A DNA stretch of 64,000 bases from the NCBI RefSeq assembly GCF_007954275.1, contig NZ_VOLT01000005.1, positions 186,001 through 250,000 of the forward strand. Reading direction: 5' to 3'. Position 1 is the stretch's first letter; each line of letters begins with the position of its first letter. Made by a program: the position numbers and the translations under genes. This DNA is from Colwellia demingiae (lineage in GTDB: Bacteria > Pseudomonadota > Gammaproteobacteria > Enterobacterales > Alteromonadaceae). The notes beneath the pieces were generated by a model that made no database searches, was not told the origin of the DNA, and was given only the letters and a program-made list of their open reading frames with translations. This document shows, piece by piece, positions 53,264 to 63,186 of the stretch.

Positions 53264-54562
53264 TTATTCTGGCTTAGAATATCCTGACCAGATATCAGCA
53301 TTTATGGTGTTTTTCTTTTTGCGCTTTTTCTTACCTGTGCCTTCAGGCGCTGCCATCGGTTTCTCTACCGCTAGAATTGAATCACCGGTAACTTCTTCGG
53401 CTTCAAAACCTTCAACTTGCTCACGTTCAAGTCTGAATTTATTCTTCTTTTCGATCACGGTAAAGTGATGATAATCTTCATGATCGATAAGTGATATCGC
53501 TAAACCTACTTCGCCAGCACGGCCACTTCGACCAATACGGTGCATGTAATCTGATGGACTTCTTGGTAAGTTAAAGTTGATTACCACAGGTAGTTTTTCG
53601 ATGTCTAAACCACGGGCAGCAATATCTGTTGCAATTAATACTTCAATATCGCCAGCTTTAAAGCCATCAAGCACACGGCTACGTTCGCTTTGACCTTTAT
53701 CGCCATGAAACACTGCGGCAGTAATGCCACGTTTAGCCAATTTTTCAGCTAAGTGTTCACAGTGGTGTTTGGCATTAACGAAAATAAGCGCTTGTCGCCA
53801 TTGCTCTTGATGAATTAAATGCGCTAACACCGCTGTTTTCTCGCCCTTGTTCACGGTGAAAACACGTTGTACTAACGTGCTGGCATCCGCACTTTGCAAC
53901 TGTATTTCAATCGGGTTGTTAAGCAGCTCTTGGGTTAGCGTTTTTACTTGTTCAGGAAAGGTCGCTGAAAATAATAAAGTTTGTTTTTTCTTTGGTGTTA
54001 ACGCTAACAGCGCCGTTAGCTCTTCAGTAAAACCTAGACTTAACATGCGGTCGGCTTCATCAAGTACTAAGGTTTTAACCTTATCAAGCTTGATAGCATT
54101 ACTTGAAATTAAATCGAGTAATCGACCCGGCGTTGCCACCAAAATATCAGTACCACCACGCAATGCTAGCATTTGAATATTAACTGATACACCACCAAAA
54201 ACAGCAACGGTTTTAATTTCACCGTTAAAGTGTACTGCATAAGATTTAATACTGTCAGCAACTTGCTTGGCGAGTTCACGGGTAGGTACTAAAATCAGTC
54301 CGGTAACAAAGTTACCTTTACTGTTTTTGCTGCCCGCTGAAATGTCAGCGCGTAATTTCTGCAACATAGGCAGTGCAAAGGTGGCTGTTTTACCCGATCC
54401 GGTATTTGCCCCAGCAATTAAGTCACGTCCCGCTAATACACTTGGGATAGCTTGCGCTTGAATAGGCGTTGGCTGATGATATTCCAGCTCAGCTAATCGC
54501 GCTAATAAGGGGGTAATAAGGCCAAGTTCTGTAAAGGTGGTAGGCGTTGTAACTGTGGTCAT
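53264..54562 (-). CDS. DEAD-box RNA helicase (RhlE-like)
   Basis: ATP-dependent RNA helicase (432 aa) with all core motifs: Q-motif YHQPTPIQAQAIP, motif I ANTGSGKT, motif II DEAD in VLDEADRML, motif III SAT, and motif VI HRIGRSGRAGE. The C-terminus after the core is short and basic (GTGKKKRKKKNTINADIW), a typical RNA-binding tail of the RhlE group. Such helicases act in ribosome assembly, mRNA decay and cold adaptation. It is monocistronic. Confidence 0.94.
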   Translation of the reverse strand: MTTVTTPTTFTELGLITPLLARLAELEYHQPTPIQAQAIPSVLAGRDLIAGANTGSGKTATFALPMLQKLRADISAGSKNSKGNFVTGLILVPTRELAKQVADSIKSYAVHFNGEIKTVAVFGGVSVNIQMLALRGGTDILVATPGRLLDLISSNAIKLDKVKTLVLDEADRMLSLGFTEELTALLALTPKKKQTLLFSATFPEQVKTLTQELLNNPIEIQLQSADASTLVQRVFTVNKGEKTAVLAHLIHQEQWRQALIFVNAKHHCEHLAEKLAKRGITAAVFHGDKGQSERSRVLDGFKAGDIEVLIATDIAARGLDIEKLPVVINFNLPRSPSDYMHRIGRSGRAGEVGLAISLIDHEDYHHFTVIEKKNKFRLEREQVEGFEAEEVTGDSILAVEKPMAAPEGTGKKKRKKKNTINADIWSGYSKPE

Positions 54563-54792
54563 TAATGTAAAGGGCTCAAAGGGTAATTAATAGCCGGTTA
54601 TTTTAGCGTATTTATGCCCTTGTCAGTTAGTGAAATCGCTCAAACTCAGTGGTAATTTTTTTTAGTTCAATGAAGCCAAGTAGATATCGCATTTGAATTG
54701 GTGCTATGTTCCAAGAAAATTAACTAGGAACATTGTCAATTCACCTGAATAACGGTGGGTGCCCTCATTATTTTGAACAGCAAAGTATGGCA

Positions 54793-55197
54793 TTATTGTT
54801 GGTGTATTAAACCGGTATCATCATTTTCAAAACCATGACAGACATAACCATCTAACTGACGTTTTTTCTTCGATATTTGATGAAAGTGCTCATAACCCAC
54901 CGAAAAGGCAAAAGGGTTAGCGTTGTAGTCTGCATAAGATTGATCACTACCATTTTTAGCTTCTCTTATTCCTGCAGCAAATGAGCTTAAAAAGTCATCT
55001 CTGTTGTTAATAAGGATAGTTGTTGAACCACTTCCTCCTTCAACCAATTCTAATGCACCTAGGTCAATATACTTATCAACGACTGCATTATTGAAATAGC
55101 CACTGTATTGCTCAGTTTCAACATCATAGGAAACAGGCGCATCATCTGCAGCTTCCATTAATGAGACAAATAGCTCTCTTACTTTTTTTGAAATCAC
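54793..55197 (-). CDS. hypothetical cytosolic protein
   Basis: A 134-aa acidic protein with no signal or membrane segment; AAGGAA precedes the ATG. The first part, VRELFVSLMEAADDAPVSYD then VETEQYSGYF, and the middle GSGSTTILINNRDDFLSSFA look like a compact alpha/beta domain. The end, GYVCHGFENDDTGLIHQQ, is hydrophilic. I do not recognise a family. It stands alone between two helicase genes, with long untranslated gaps on both sides. Confidence 0.6.
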   Translation of the reverse strand: MISKKVRELFVSLMEAADDAPVSYDVETEQYSGYFNNAVVDKYIDLGALELVEGGSGSTTILINNRDDFLSSFAAGIREAKNGSDQSYADYNANPFAFSVGYEHFHQISKKKRQLDGYVCHGFENDDTGLIHQQ

Positions 55198-55617
55198 ATA
55201 CTGTTCCTTGCTTAGACCTTACTGTTTATTGATTTTACTGTTTATTTAGAAAATTAACTAGGTTGTCCCTTGTTAATTTACTTAAATAACAAAGGTACTT
55301 TTTCTGAAGCAAAAAAGAGCTGTGACAGGCGTAGCAGGTCATTACGTCAATGGGGTGAGTAACGTAATGTTCATGCTTAAATAAAATCATTGAACATGTT
55401 TGATTGAAATACAGTTACCGTACTTATGAATAAGCTGTCTATATGGTACTATCGAGGTTACATAATGAGTGGCCCGCTATTAGCAGTTAACCCTGAAGGT
55501 TCTATTGCTGTAATTGATATTTATCATTTTATTGATATTTTTCATCTTATTGATAAAAGATAACGACCCAACTTTTCAACTTACCGATCGATTTGAATTC
55601 TTAATAATTAAATACCT
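55198..55617. other. intergenic stretch with one inverted repeat
   Basis: No gene is supported. CATTACGT / ACGTAATG (55340-55347 and 55362-55369) with a 14-nt spacer is the only structure seen. The SNF2 gene start lacks a clear ribosome-binding site. Confidence 0.4.
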
Positions 55618-58600
55618 ATGGCCAAAAACATTTTTACACCTGAATTACTTGAACAACACTTTACCAAAAATGAATGGAAAAAAGGCGCGAGAATTTTTCA
55701 GGGAAATGGCGTTAAAACCTGCGCCCTTGACGGTGAAGTAATACGCGGTGTAGTTTTTAGTGAGCGATCGCGCGAATCAAGTTATTTAACGCGTTTAGTC
55801 TTTGATGGTAAGTTTGGTGATATTGCCAGTTATTGTGATTGTTATGTCGGTCGCGATTGTAAGCACGGTTCAGCGTTGGCGCATTGTTATATTCACGAAC
55901 ATTTTGACCGAAACAGCATCGCTACCTCAGAAACAATAATAGATAAATGGCTTAACCGTTTTCAAGCTCAGCCAACTAGATACCAGCCCAATACCCAACA
56001 AAAATCATTATTATACTTTTTAAAGCCCAACCCATATAACGAAGACGATTTTTTAACCTTAGGTATTAAGTCCGCTCGACCAAAAAATAGTGGCGGTTGG
56101 AATAGTTCTATTGGCAGTGAATATTCTGCCAGTTCGTTGATTAATAGTGCCTATGCGAATGACGAGGATGTTGCTGTACTTACCGAGCTTATGCGTACTA
56201 ACCAGTATGGCGATACCATTAAGTATTTTGATTTATTTGAACGCATTATAAAAACTAATCGTAGCTTTTGGCATACAACGTACGACTTAAGCGAGCCGGT
56301 GACGTTAAGTGAGCCACTAGAAGCAGAATGGCAGTGGTTAGCGTTGGGCAACAGTTTACATACGTTAAAGCTTGTTTTAATGCAGCCATCAGAAAGTATT
56401 CGTATTATCAAAGCACAGCCACTGTGTTTTTATGATGAACAAAAAAATTGCTTTGGAAAAATTAATACTAATACTCAATGTGATTTTGAAGCAGGTTTAC
56501 TTAATTCCCCTATTTTTGAAGAAGATAAATTACCCTGGATAATGAGTAAATTATCTATGTCCTTAGGCGATGCAGTGAAACGTTTGCCTAAACCTAAAAC
56601 AAAATACTCTCAAGAATTAACACAGCCTGATGTGCACTTGCACTTTACTACGCCAGTAGCCTCTAATCGACAAACGGGTTATGTGCAGGTTAATTTTTCC
56701 TATCAAGGTAATTTAGTTAATCCCCATGATGAAAACGTTACGATTACGCCATCAAACGTAACTGAGCATAGTATTGATAGTGATGCTGATGCTGAGAGTG
56801 ATGCCGATAGGAATATTGAGCGTGGTGCTTATAGTAATATTGAGGATGAAGTTGAGCGTGAAAATGAAAGTCCACGCGAGATAAAAATTTATCGTGACTT
56901 AGCCTTTGAGCAAACGGTTATTGATAAATTGACCACGCTGAAATTTAACCCTCAGCCTAAACCTAAACGTTACACTTATACTTATACTAGTCAGGACGAC
57001 TTGAACAAAAGTAAAACTCCTGAATTTGCCATGCTGATGCAAGGCAGTGTCTTGTGGCAACGCTTTTTACATCAAGAATTATCACCACTTGAAGATCTAG
57101 GCTGGCATATTACTTTTGCTGATGATTTTTATTATAAAGCGCTTTCTACTGATAGCGTATTTGATGCCGAAGTGATGGAAACCGATGATCATGACTTTTT
57201 CTCATTAGGGTTAAACTTAACCATTGATGGTAAAAAAATGCCTGCGTTTCCTATTTTGCTTAGCGCTATTGAGCAGCTACCGAGATCAGCATTGCTTGAC
57301 CGCGAAAAAGAAAACCTTATTTCTCCTGACTCCCCTATTTATGTAGATTTAGACAATGGTGGTTTTGTTGCCCTACGTTATCAAAGCGTGCAGCCAATAT
57401 TAAAACAGTTCATTGAACTATTTATGCCTAATGCTTTAAGCCATGATGGCACCATAGAGCTATCGCGCTTTCAAGGGCATCAAACGTTATCAATGTTAGA
57501 TGACCAAGGCATGATAGCAAAAGGCACAAGTAAGTTAAGAGCGCTGGCTGATAAACTAAAAGACTTTCAACAAGTAACTACGATTCCTGTACCCGAAGGT
57601 TTAAACGCGACGTTAAGAACTTATCAGCACCAAGGACTAAACTGGTTACAGTTTTTACGCGAATACCAATTAAACGGTATTTTGGCTGATGACATGGGTT
57701 TGGGTAAAACCATTCAAACCTTGGCGCACTTATTAATTGAAAAACAGCAAGGTCGACTGACTAAACCGATATTAATCGTTGCGCCTACCAGTGTTATTTT
57801 TAACTGGGCTAATGAAATAGATAAATTTACCCCTCAACTTTCTTATCAAGTATTACACGGCAATAAACGTCATGAGCAATTTGGCTGTCTTGAGGCCGTC
57901 GAAGGTGGTGAAAATCAGGTTGATATAATCATCACCAGTTACGCGTTAATTACTAAAGATTTAGCACATTACACTGACCAAAAATTTTATTACCTTGTGC
58001 TTGATGAAGCCCATTATATAAAAAATACCAAAACTAAATTATACCAAGCGTTTCTGACACTAAAAGCGCAGCATAAATTGTGCTTAACGGGTACGCCGAT
58101 GGAAAATCATTTAGGCGAATTCTGGGCACAATTTAATTTTTTACTGCCTGGTTTTTTAGGCGGACAAAGACAATTTACTAAACTCTTTAGAACACCTATA
58201 GAAAAACATGGTGAGCTAGAGCGTAAGCAGTTATTAAATCAGCGTATTAAGCCGTTTATTTTACGTAGAACCAAAGACAAAATAGCCACTGAGTTACCAC
58301 CAAAAACTGAAATAATTCAAACCTTGCGTATTGAAGGTAAACAAGCTGAGTTGTATGAATCGGTGCGCTTAGCGATGGATAGCCGCTTAAAAGATATTAT
58401 TGCTGATAAAGGTTTAAAACGCAGTCAGATAGAAGTATTGGATGCGTTATTAAAACTAAGACAGGTATGTAATCACCCTAAGTTATTGAAACTGGAAGGC
58501 GCTAAAAAGGTAAATCAATCAGCTAAGCTTGAATATTTAATGGAAACACTGCCTGAGCAAATTGATGAAGGCCGTAAAATATTAATCTTTTCACAGTTTA

Positions 58601-59034
58601 CCAGCATGCTCTCTTTAATAGAGGATGAGTTGATCGATGCAGGTATTGGTTATGTTAAATTAACGGGCTCAACCACTAAAAGACAAGAGGTAGTTGATAA
58701 GTTTCAACGCGGTGAAGTGCCGGTATTTTTAATTAGCTTACGCGCTGGTGGCGTAGGTTTGAACTTAACAGCAGCCGACACGGTTATTCATTTTGATCCT
58801 TGGTGGAACCCTGCGGTAGAGAATCAAGCCACTGATAGAGCCTATCGAATTGGACAAGACAAACCTGTGTTTGTTTACAAATTGATTATTGAAAACTCTA
58901 TAGAAGAAAAGATTCAAAAAATTCAGCAAAACAAAGCTGAGCTAGCCAAAGCGTTGTTATCTGAAGAAGTGAGTGATAATAAATTGAGTTTAACTGACGA
59001 TATTTTAGACTCGTTGCTTACACCGCTAAGTTAG
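55618..59034 (+). CDS. SWIM zinc finger-SNF2 helicase
   Basis: Large (1138 aa) ATP-dependent DNA translocase of the SNF2 superfamily 2 (HepA/RapA-like). The N-terminus has a SWIM zinc finger with the pattern CxCx5CxH: Cys73, Cys75, Cys81, His83. A long middle region follows, including an acidic, Ser/Asp-rich insert near residues 385-425. The helicase core has DDMGLGKT (691-698) and DEAH (796-799), and ends with LNLTAADTVIHFDPWWNPAV and QATDRAYRIGQ. Such proteins remodel nucleoprotein complexes; the precise target is unknown. No partner genes of phage-defence systems are adjacent. Confidence 0.9.
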   Translation: MAKNIFTPELLEQHFTKNEWKKGARIFQGNGVKTCALDGEVIRGVVFSERSRESSYLTRLVFDGKFGDIASYCDCYVGRDCKHGSALAHCYIHEHFDRNSIATSETIIDKWLNRFQAQPTRYQPNTQQKSLLYFLKPNPYNEDDFLTLGIKSARPKNSGGWNSSIGSEYSASSLINSAYANDEDVAVLTELMRTNQYGDTIKYFDLFERIIKTNRSFWHTTYDLSEPVTLSEPLEAEWQWLALGNSLHTLKLVLMQPSESIRIIKAQPLCFYDEQKNCFGKINTNTQCDFEAGLLNSPIFEEDKLPWIMSKLSMSLGDAVKRLPKPKTKYSQELTQPDVHLHFTTPVASNRQTGYVQVNFSYQGNLVNPHDENVTITPSNVTEHSIDSDADAESDADRNIERGAYSNIEDEVERENESPREIKIYRDLAFEQTVIDKLTTLKFNPQPKPKRYTYTYTSQDDLNKSKTPEFAMLMQGSVLWQRFLHQELSPLEDLGWHITFADDFYYKALSTDSVFDAEVMETDDHDFFSLGLNLTIDGKKMPAFPILLSAIEQLPRSALLDREKENLISPDSPIYVDLDNGGFVALRYQSVQPILKQFIELFMPNALSHDGTIELSRFQGHQTLSMLDDQGMIAKGTSKLRALADKLKDFQQVTTIPVPEGLNATLRTYQHQGLNWLQFLREYQLNGILADDMGLGKTIQTLAHLLIEKQQGRLTKPILIVAPTSVIFNWANEIDKFTPQLSYQVLHGNKRHEQFGCLEAVEGGENQVDIIITSYALITKDLAHYTDQKFYYLVLDEAHYIKNTKTKLYQAFLTLKAQHKLCLTGTPMENHLGEFWAQFNFLLPGFLGGQRQFTKLFRTPIEKHGELERKQLLNQRIKPFILRRTKDKIATELPPKTEIIQTLRIEGKQAELYESVRLAMDSRLKDIIADKGLKRSQIEVLDALLKLRQVCNHPKLLKLEGAKKVNQSAKLEYLMETLPEQIDEGRKILIFSQFTSMLSLIEDELIDAGIGYVKLTGSTTKRQEVVDKFQRGEVPVFLISLRAGGVGLNLTAADTVIHFDPWWNPAVENQATDRAYRIGQDKPVFVYKLIIENSIEEKIQKIQQNKAELAKALLSEEVSDNKLSLTDDILDSLLTPLS

Positions 59035-59254
59035 TACAAGATAAAATATAAGCTAAGGACTGTTGGTATTTATCGGTTTAAATAAAGGTATTTTCTGCTA
59101 TCAGATATCGCAGTACTCTGCCCTTTTGAATAGAAAAATTATTTATATGAGTGAGTGACTATTAATCCGTATAGTCACTTCTTTAATTAATCTTTCAGTC
59201 ACCTAATTACTCAATATTTCAGTCACTCATTCAGCCAATAATTCATTCAGACAG

Positions 59255-60058
59255 TCACAGTTGAATAAATTCTTGTTTGATTAAGATGCCATCATCTAGC
59301 CATCTAAGTAGATAATTTAAGGCCACTTGGCTTGCTTGCTCTTCACTCACTTCTTCGAGTAAAAAATCACATAAAGCGGTAAAACTCGCACCATTTAAAA
59401 TCATAGTGATCAGGTTATATTCTTGCTCTGGCAAGGAGCGAAACTGCGTCAGGCGATCGTTATTTCGCCAAAGCAACCAGTCGCTGTGCTGCTCTTTTGC
59501 TGGCTCAGGAGATTGTTCTTGTTTTAGTGCTTGCCAAGTTTCCACGCTGTTGTAATGAAAGTGCGCCAGTTGAACACTTGGATGAAAGCGAAAAACTAAG
59601 TCTGGCCACTGTTCAGGCGGTGTATTTGCGAGTAAGTCACGGGTAAATCGCGTTGCGTCAGCCGCATCAAATGCCACCATAAGTAAACGTTCAAAATGGG
59701 CTAATTCGCTAATAATAGGGTGATCTTTAAATGGCGCGTTATTGGCCAAAAACAAAGGTAATTTATCAGCGAAATATCTAAGCGAGGTATTATCAGACGG
59801 GTAAGCGTTAATGTAACCTAAGACCATTTGGTCAAATAAATCATCACCAAGAAAAAAACCTAACATTTCATGATCGTTTTCAATGGTCTCTTTCAGTCTT
59901 ACTTGGTAAGCGTTCTTGTATATATGCAGACGAACGTCACGGGTAATACTGCCGTGGTCCTTAATCTGTTCCATGATAGTAGTCGTGGCAGTGGGATCGT
60001 CATCCACTAAATAATTAATTAATTTTTGCTGTAATGATGCTAACGGTAATTTATCCAC
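59255..60058 (-). CDS. bufC: DUF2063 (BufC/HvfC) partner protein
   Basis: Partner of the MNIO enzyme encoded upstream (267 aa): an N-terminal DUF2063 domain (LQQKLINYLVDDDPTATTTI then RLHIYKNAYQVRLKETIEND) and a C-terminal second domain. In bufferin and related systems it helps present the precursor peptide to the DUF692 enzyme. The start is GTG at 60058, immediately after the previous stop with no gap, indicating tight translational coupling. It is the last gene of the operon. Confidence 0.88.
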   Translation of the reverse strand: MDKLPLASLQQKLINYLVDDDPTATTTIMEQIKDHGSITRDVRLHIYKNAYQVRLKETIENDHEMLGFFLGDDLFDQMVLGYINAYPSDNTSLRYFADKLPLFLANNAPFKDHPIISELAHFERLLMVAFDAADATRFTRDLLANTPPEQWPDLVFRFHPSVQLAHFHYNSVETWQALKQEQSPEPAKEQHSDWLLWRNNDRLTQFRSLPEQEYNLITMILNGASFTALCDFLLEEVSEEQASQVALNYLLRWLDDGILIKQEFIQL

Positions 60059-60991
60059 TTACGTTACTATCTCCCGTTGCTTCACTCGCTCTAGTTGACC
60101 TAAGGTGTCGTAAGCAATATTTCGTGCGGTTTCAACTTCAGCTAATAGCTCAGCCAGCGGCGGAATATTATCATCGCGTTCAATCATAGTGCTTACCCAA
60201 CCAAACCTTTGTAGTGCTTGTTTATATAAAGCCCAAACAGGATCAGCAACCGGATGGTCATGGGTATCGATAACGTAATTTCCGTAATCGGTATGACCCG
60301 CTAAATGAAACTGTTTCACCTTGTCTTTGTCGATACCTTCAAGATAATCTTGCGGATCAAACTCATGATTTCGCGCACTGACATAAATATTATTAATATC
60401 TAACAATATATTACAACCAGACCGACGAGCAACATTATTGAAAAAATCCCATTCACTCATTTCAGATTCTTTATAAGTAATGTAGCTAGATAGGTTTTCT
60501 AATAGGATAGGACGACCTAAAAAATTTTGAACTTGATCAACACGGTCACAAACGTGATTTAATGCTTCTTCGTTATAAGGCAAAGGCAGTAGATCATGGC
60601 TGTTCGTTTGATTAACACCAGTCCAACAAAGATGGTCTGAAATCCATTGTGGCTGTAGCTCATTTACCAGGACTTTTAACTTCCGTAAATACTGCATATT
60701 TAACGGATCCGTTGAGCCTATAGACAACGATACCCCGTGCATTACCATAGGATAAAGCTCACGAATTGCGTGTAAATAGTGTTTGGGTTTACCACCATCA
60801 ACCATAAAATTTTCAGAAACAACTTCAAACCAATCAATATTGGGTTTAGTTGATAAAACATCTTGAAAATGATCTGTTCTTAGCCCTAGACCAAAACCGA
60901 GGAAATCATCAGGTGGAGCGATACCTTCAACAGCGCTAGAGAGTGAGTACTCTCTAGCGCTAGCTTGATTTTTTATCAAGTTATGAACCAA
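60059..60991 (-). CDS. bufB: DUF692 MNIO enzyme (BufB)
   Basis: Multinuclear non-haem iron-dependent oxidative enzyme (310 aa, TIM-barrel DUF692 family) that modifies cysteines of the precursor peptide. Characteristic segments: GFGLGLRTDHF, WFEVVSENFMV, MHGVSLSIGSTDPLN, DHLCWTGVN, LENLSSYITY and the metal-binding HLAGHTDYG near the end. The apparent start is TTG 60991, overlapping the end of the precursor gene. The stretch between that start and the conserved core contains a 13-bp hairpin, so the exact start is uncertain. The downstream DUF2063 gene is fused without gap. Confidence 0.92.
   Translation of the reverse strand: MVHNLIKNQASAREYSLSSAVEGIAPPDDFLGFGLGLRTDHFQDVLSTKPNIDWFEVVSENFMVDGGKPKHYLHAIRELYPMVMHGVSLSIGSTDPLNMQYLRKLKVLVNELQPQWISDHLCWTGVNQTNSHDLLPLPYNEEALNHVCDRVDQVQNFLGRPILLENLSSYITYKESEMSEWDFFNNVARRSGCNILLDINNIYVSARNHEFDPQDYLEGIDKDKVKQFHLAGHTDYGNYVIDTHDHPVADPVWALYKQALQRFGWVSTMIERDDNIPPLAELLAEVETARNIAYDTLGQLERVKQREIVT
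60932..60961 (-). promoter_or_regulatory. 13-bp hairpin at the start of bufB
   Basis: AGCGCTAGAGAGT and ACTCTCTAGCGCT, a perfect 13-bp stem with a 4-nt loop, lie 20-50 nt after the precursor stop and inside the first codons assigned to bufB. No T-run follows. It could restrict bufB translation or stabilise the precursor mRNA so that peptide exceeds enzyme. Confidence 0.65.
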
Positions 60992-61454
60992 CAGTGCCGC
61001 CTACATCATCACAAGTTTGTGCTGATAACGCGACAAAACCATGGCCTTTACATGCTGCTTGACCTTTACACGCATTTTCAGCAGTTTTACAGTCGTTGTG
61101 ACCATTACATTTATTGACGCCGTAACAATGAGTCAGCTCAGCAGTATCAACTACGCCACGCCAATCGTCTTGTACATTACCGCCAATGTCATCACAGGTT
61201 TTAGTCGACATAGCAACAAAACCATGTCCCTTACAAACCGCTTGTCCTTTACAGGCATTTTCAGCCGTTTTACAGTCGTTATGACCATTACATTTATTCA
61301 CGCCGTAACAATGCGCCATTTCAACCGTATTGGTTGCGCTAGTTTTAGCTGTTTTAGTACTTGAGTCGCCTGCAACTGCAGTACATCCCATTAAACCAGC
61401 AACCGCTAATGCTACCGCGGTACCTTGAAGTTTTGTTTTAGTGCTCTGATTCAT
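60981..61454 (-). CDS. bufferin-like Cys-rich precursor peptide, tandem duplicated
   Basis: Exported precursor (157 aa) of an MNIO-modified peptide. A signal segment (about 10-30) ending GLMGCTAVAG, possibly a lipobox with Cys24, is followed by two near-identical modules of about 55 aa. Each has six cysteines in the pattern C-x5-C-x5-C-x6-C-x5-C-x12-C, beginning CYGVNKCNGHNDC and containing CKGHGFVA. This CxGxxxCKG style matches BufA2-type bufferins, which gain thiooxazole or other cysteine modifications and bind copper. Most have one module; here it is doubled. GGGAG precedes the ATG. The enzyme genes follow on the same strand. Confidence 0.85.
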   Translation of the reverse strand: MNQSTKTKLQGTAVALAVAGLMGCTAVAGDSSTKTAKTSATNTVEMAHCYGVNKCNGHNDCKTAENACKGQAVCKGHGFVAMSTKTCDDIGGNVQDDWRGVVDTAELTHCYGVNKCNGHNDCKTAENACKGQAACKGHGFVALSAQTCDDVGGTVGS

Positions 61455-61769
61455 TGTATTCTCCCATTATTTTTTAGTTATAGATCAGGCCACATTTTGC
61501 TTTAAGCTAAGTTACATATGAATCATGTTCAGTTTAAATAAAAATATTGCCTACAGCACTTTTAATCTTAGTTCAAGATCATCATTTTCTTAAAATAATT
61601 ATGACCTATTATAAAAGTAACCACCTAATTTGACCTGCTAATGTCTTTATAAATTTCAATTTTTATCTGAATAATTATTTTATATTTTTTGAAATTTTAG
61701 AGACCGTTTACCGTTCGAACCGTAATAGCAATTGCATAATAAAGACAGTATTTGCGCAAATAGAATAAT
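61455..61769. other. promoter region of the bufferin operon
   Basis: About 315 nt without a gene. It holds a perfect 14-nt palindrome TATTTGCGCAAATA (61749-61762) next to the antiporter stop, and ACCGTTCGAACCGT around 61709-61722, which has a TTCGAA core flanked by direct ACCGT repeats. These may be regulator sites, but I cannot name the regulator. Confidence 0.45.
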
Positions 61770-62981
61770 TTAAATGTTGAGTTTTCTAACTAAAAACGGA
61801 GTTGTTGTTGCTTGAACAATAAGAGTGAAAAGTACGATACCAAAGCCAATAGATTGAATAGTCCACCAATAAGGTAACTCGGTAGGCAACGACAAGACTA
61901 ATGCAATGGTGACCGCTCCACGTAATCCTCCCCAAATCATGATAGGTGGATATTTGGGGTTAATAGGCTGTCCCACAGTGACATGATTTAGCCATACTGA
62001 AAAATATACGGCTGTGACGCGCGCAATAAAAGCCCCCACTATCGCTAATATTATTGCTAGCCACATTTGGGTAAACATATTGAGACTGACCACTAACCCT
62101 AGCAATACAAAAACAAAAATATTGGCAATGAAACCAAGTGATTCCCATATATTATGCAGACCTGTGTGAACATCTTTTAGCTGATCATGCGCTGACTTTT
62201 TAAAAAGTAATGCAGCAAACATGACTGCGACAATACCTGAAACATGGAATAAATGTTCCGCGATATAGAAGGTTCCATAAGCAAGAAACAGTGTGATAAC
62301 CACCATATGAGGAACAGATGTATCAATTATTTTAACTAACAATGCCGCAATATATCCAAACACACTACCAACAATAATGCCGCCAAAAAATACTTTGCTA
62401 AACGTGATAATGGCAGATGTTAGGTCTGGCTCACTTTGACCTAAAGCGATACTAAGAATAATACTAAATAAAACAATGGCTGTTGCATCATTAAATAAGC
62501 TCTCCCCTTCGATTAACACGTTTAGGTCATCCGGCGCTTTTAACACTTTCAATTGACCAACCACGGCAACGGGATCTGTTGCTGAAATAACAACGCCAGT
62601 TAATAATGCTGCGATAAAAGGAAAACCTGAATGAGCGATACCAAAGTAAAGAATAACAGCGATAACAAGCGTAGAAATAATCAAGCCTAGGGTAGCAAGC
62701 GTTAGTACGTTCGGTAAAAATTTAAACAATAACTTACTGTTCAAAGCAAAAGCCGCTTCAAATATTAATACGGGCAATAGTATGAATAACATCAAGTCTT
62801 GAAAATTACTCGCTCTCACGCCAGTATCGATACCAAACTCTACTGTAAATAAGGACAGAACAAAGCCGAGTACAACTAAGAGTAAGGTGTAGGGAATACG
62901 GATGAAACGAGCGAGAACAATGGCAAATACGCCAACGGCTAAAATAAGCAATGTAATAGAAACAATCATGTGAATATTCAT
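61770..62981 (-). CDS. CPA1-family Na+/H+ antiporter (NhaP-like)
   Basis: Inner-membrane sodium:proton exchanger (403 aa, about 12 helices) of the CPA1 family. The ion-binding pair is in GVVISATDPVAVVGQLKVL, with the typical Asp in TDP and a Glu in LIEGESLFNDATAIVLF. A C-terminal GGLRGAVTIALVLSLP is present. No large cytosolic RCK tail is present, in contrast to the Kef-type protein at 18774. It probably maintains pH and sodium balance in a marine cell. It is monocistronic. Confidence 0.93.
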   Translation of the reverse strand: MNIHMIVSITLLILAVGVFAIVLARFIRIPYTLLLVVLGFVLSLFTVEFGIDTGVRASNFQDLMLFILLPVLIFEAAFALNSKLLFKFLPNVLTLATLGLIISTLVIAVILYFGIAHSGFPFIAALLTGVVISATDPVAVVGQLKVLKAPDDLNVLIEGESLFNDATAIVLFSIILSIALGQSEPDLTSAIITFSKVFFGGIIVGSVFGYIAALLVKIIDTSVPHMVVITLFLAYGTFYIAEHLFHVSGIVAVMFAALLFKKSAHDQLKDVHTGLHNIWESLGFIANIFVFVLLGLVVSLNMFTQMWLAIILAIVGAFIARVTAVYFSVWLNHVTVGQPINPKYPPIMIWGGLRGAVTIALVLSLPTELPYWWTIQSIGFGIVLFTLIVQATTTPFLVRKLNI

Positions 62982-63114
62982 CGTTTTTTATACCCCTCTT
63001 GCATTATTATCAATTTTTTTTGAATCTTTATGAGGTATAGCTAAGCTTAGTCGATATAGCAAAATGCAGCGATTGAGAGTATGTGTTGAGTGTTTTTTGA
63101 ATTATTTTAGGTAT

Positions 63115-63141
63115 AAAAAAGCTCCAATGATATTGAAGCTT
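63115..63141 (-). terminator. rho-independent terminator of the isochorismatase-like gene
   Basis: On the minus strand AAGCTTCAAT pairs with ATTGGAGCTT (one G-T wobble), loop of 3 nt, then TTTT. It lies about 45 nt after the stop. Confidence 0.8.
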
Positions 63142-63186
63142 GGGACGTCGGTGTTTTAATCGATATATAATTAGACGTTCATATCA

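Noticed and set aside
55514..55741. 75-aa frame upstream of the SNF2 gene
   Set aside because: It overlaps the SNF2 start in another frame and is Ile/Leu-rich without a ribosome-binding site.
55618..59034. Phage-defence system around the SNF2 helicase
   Set aside because: No methylase, nuclease or DISARM-type partner is adjacent; the protein has the ordinary chromosomal SWIM-SNF2 architecture.
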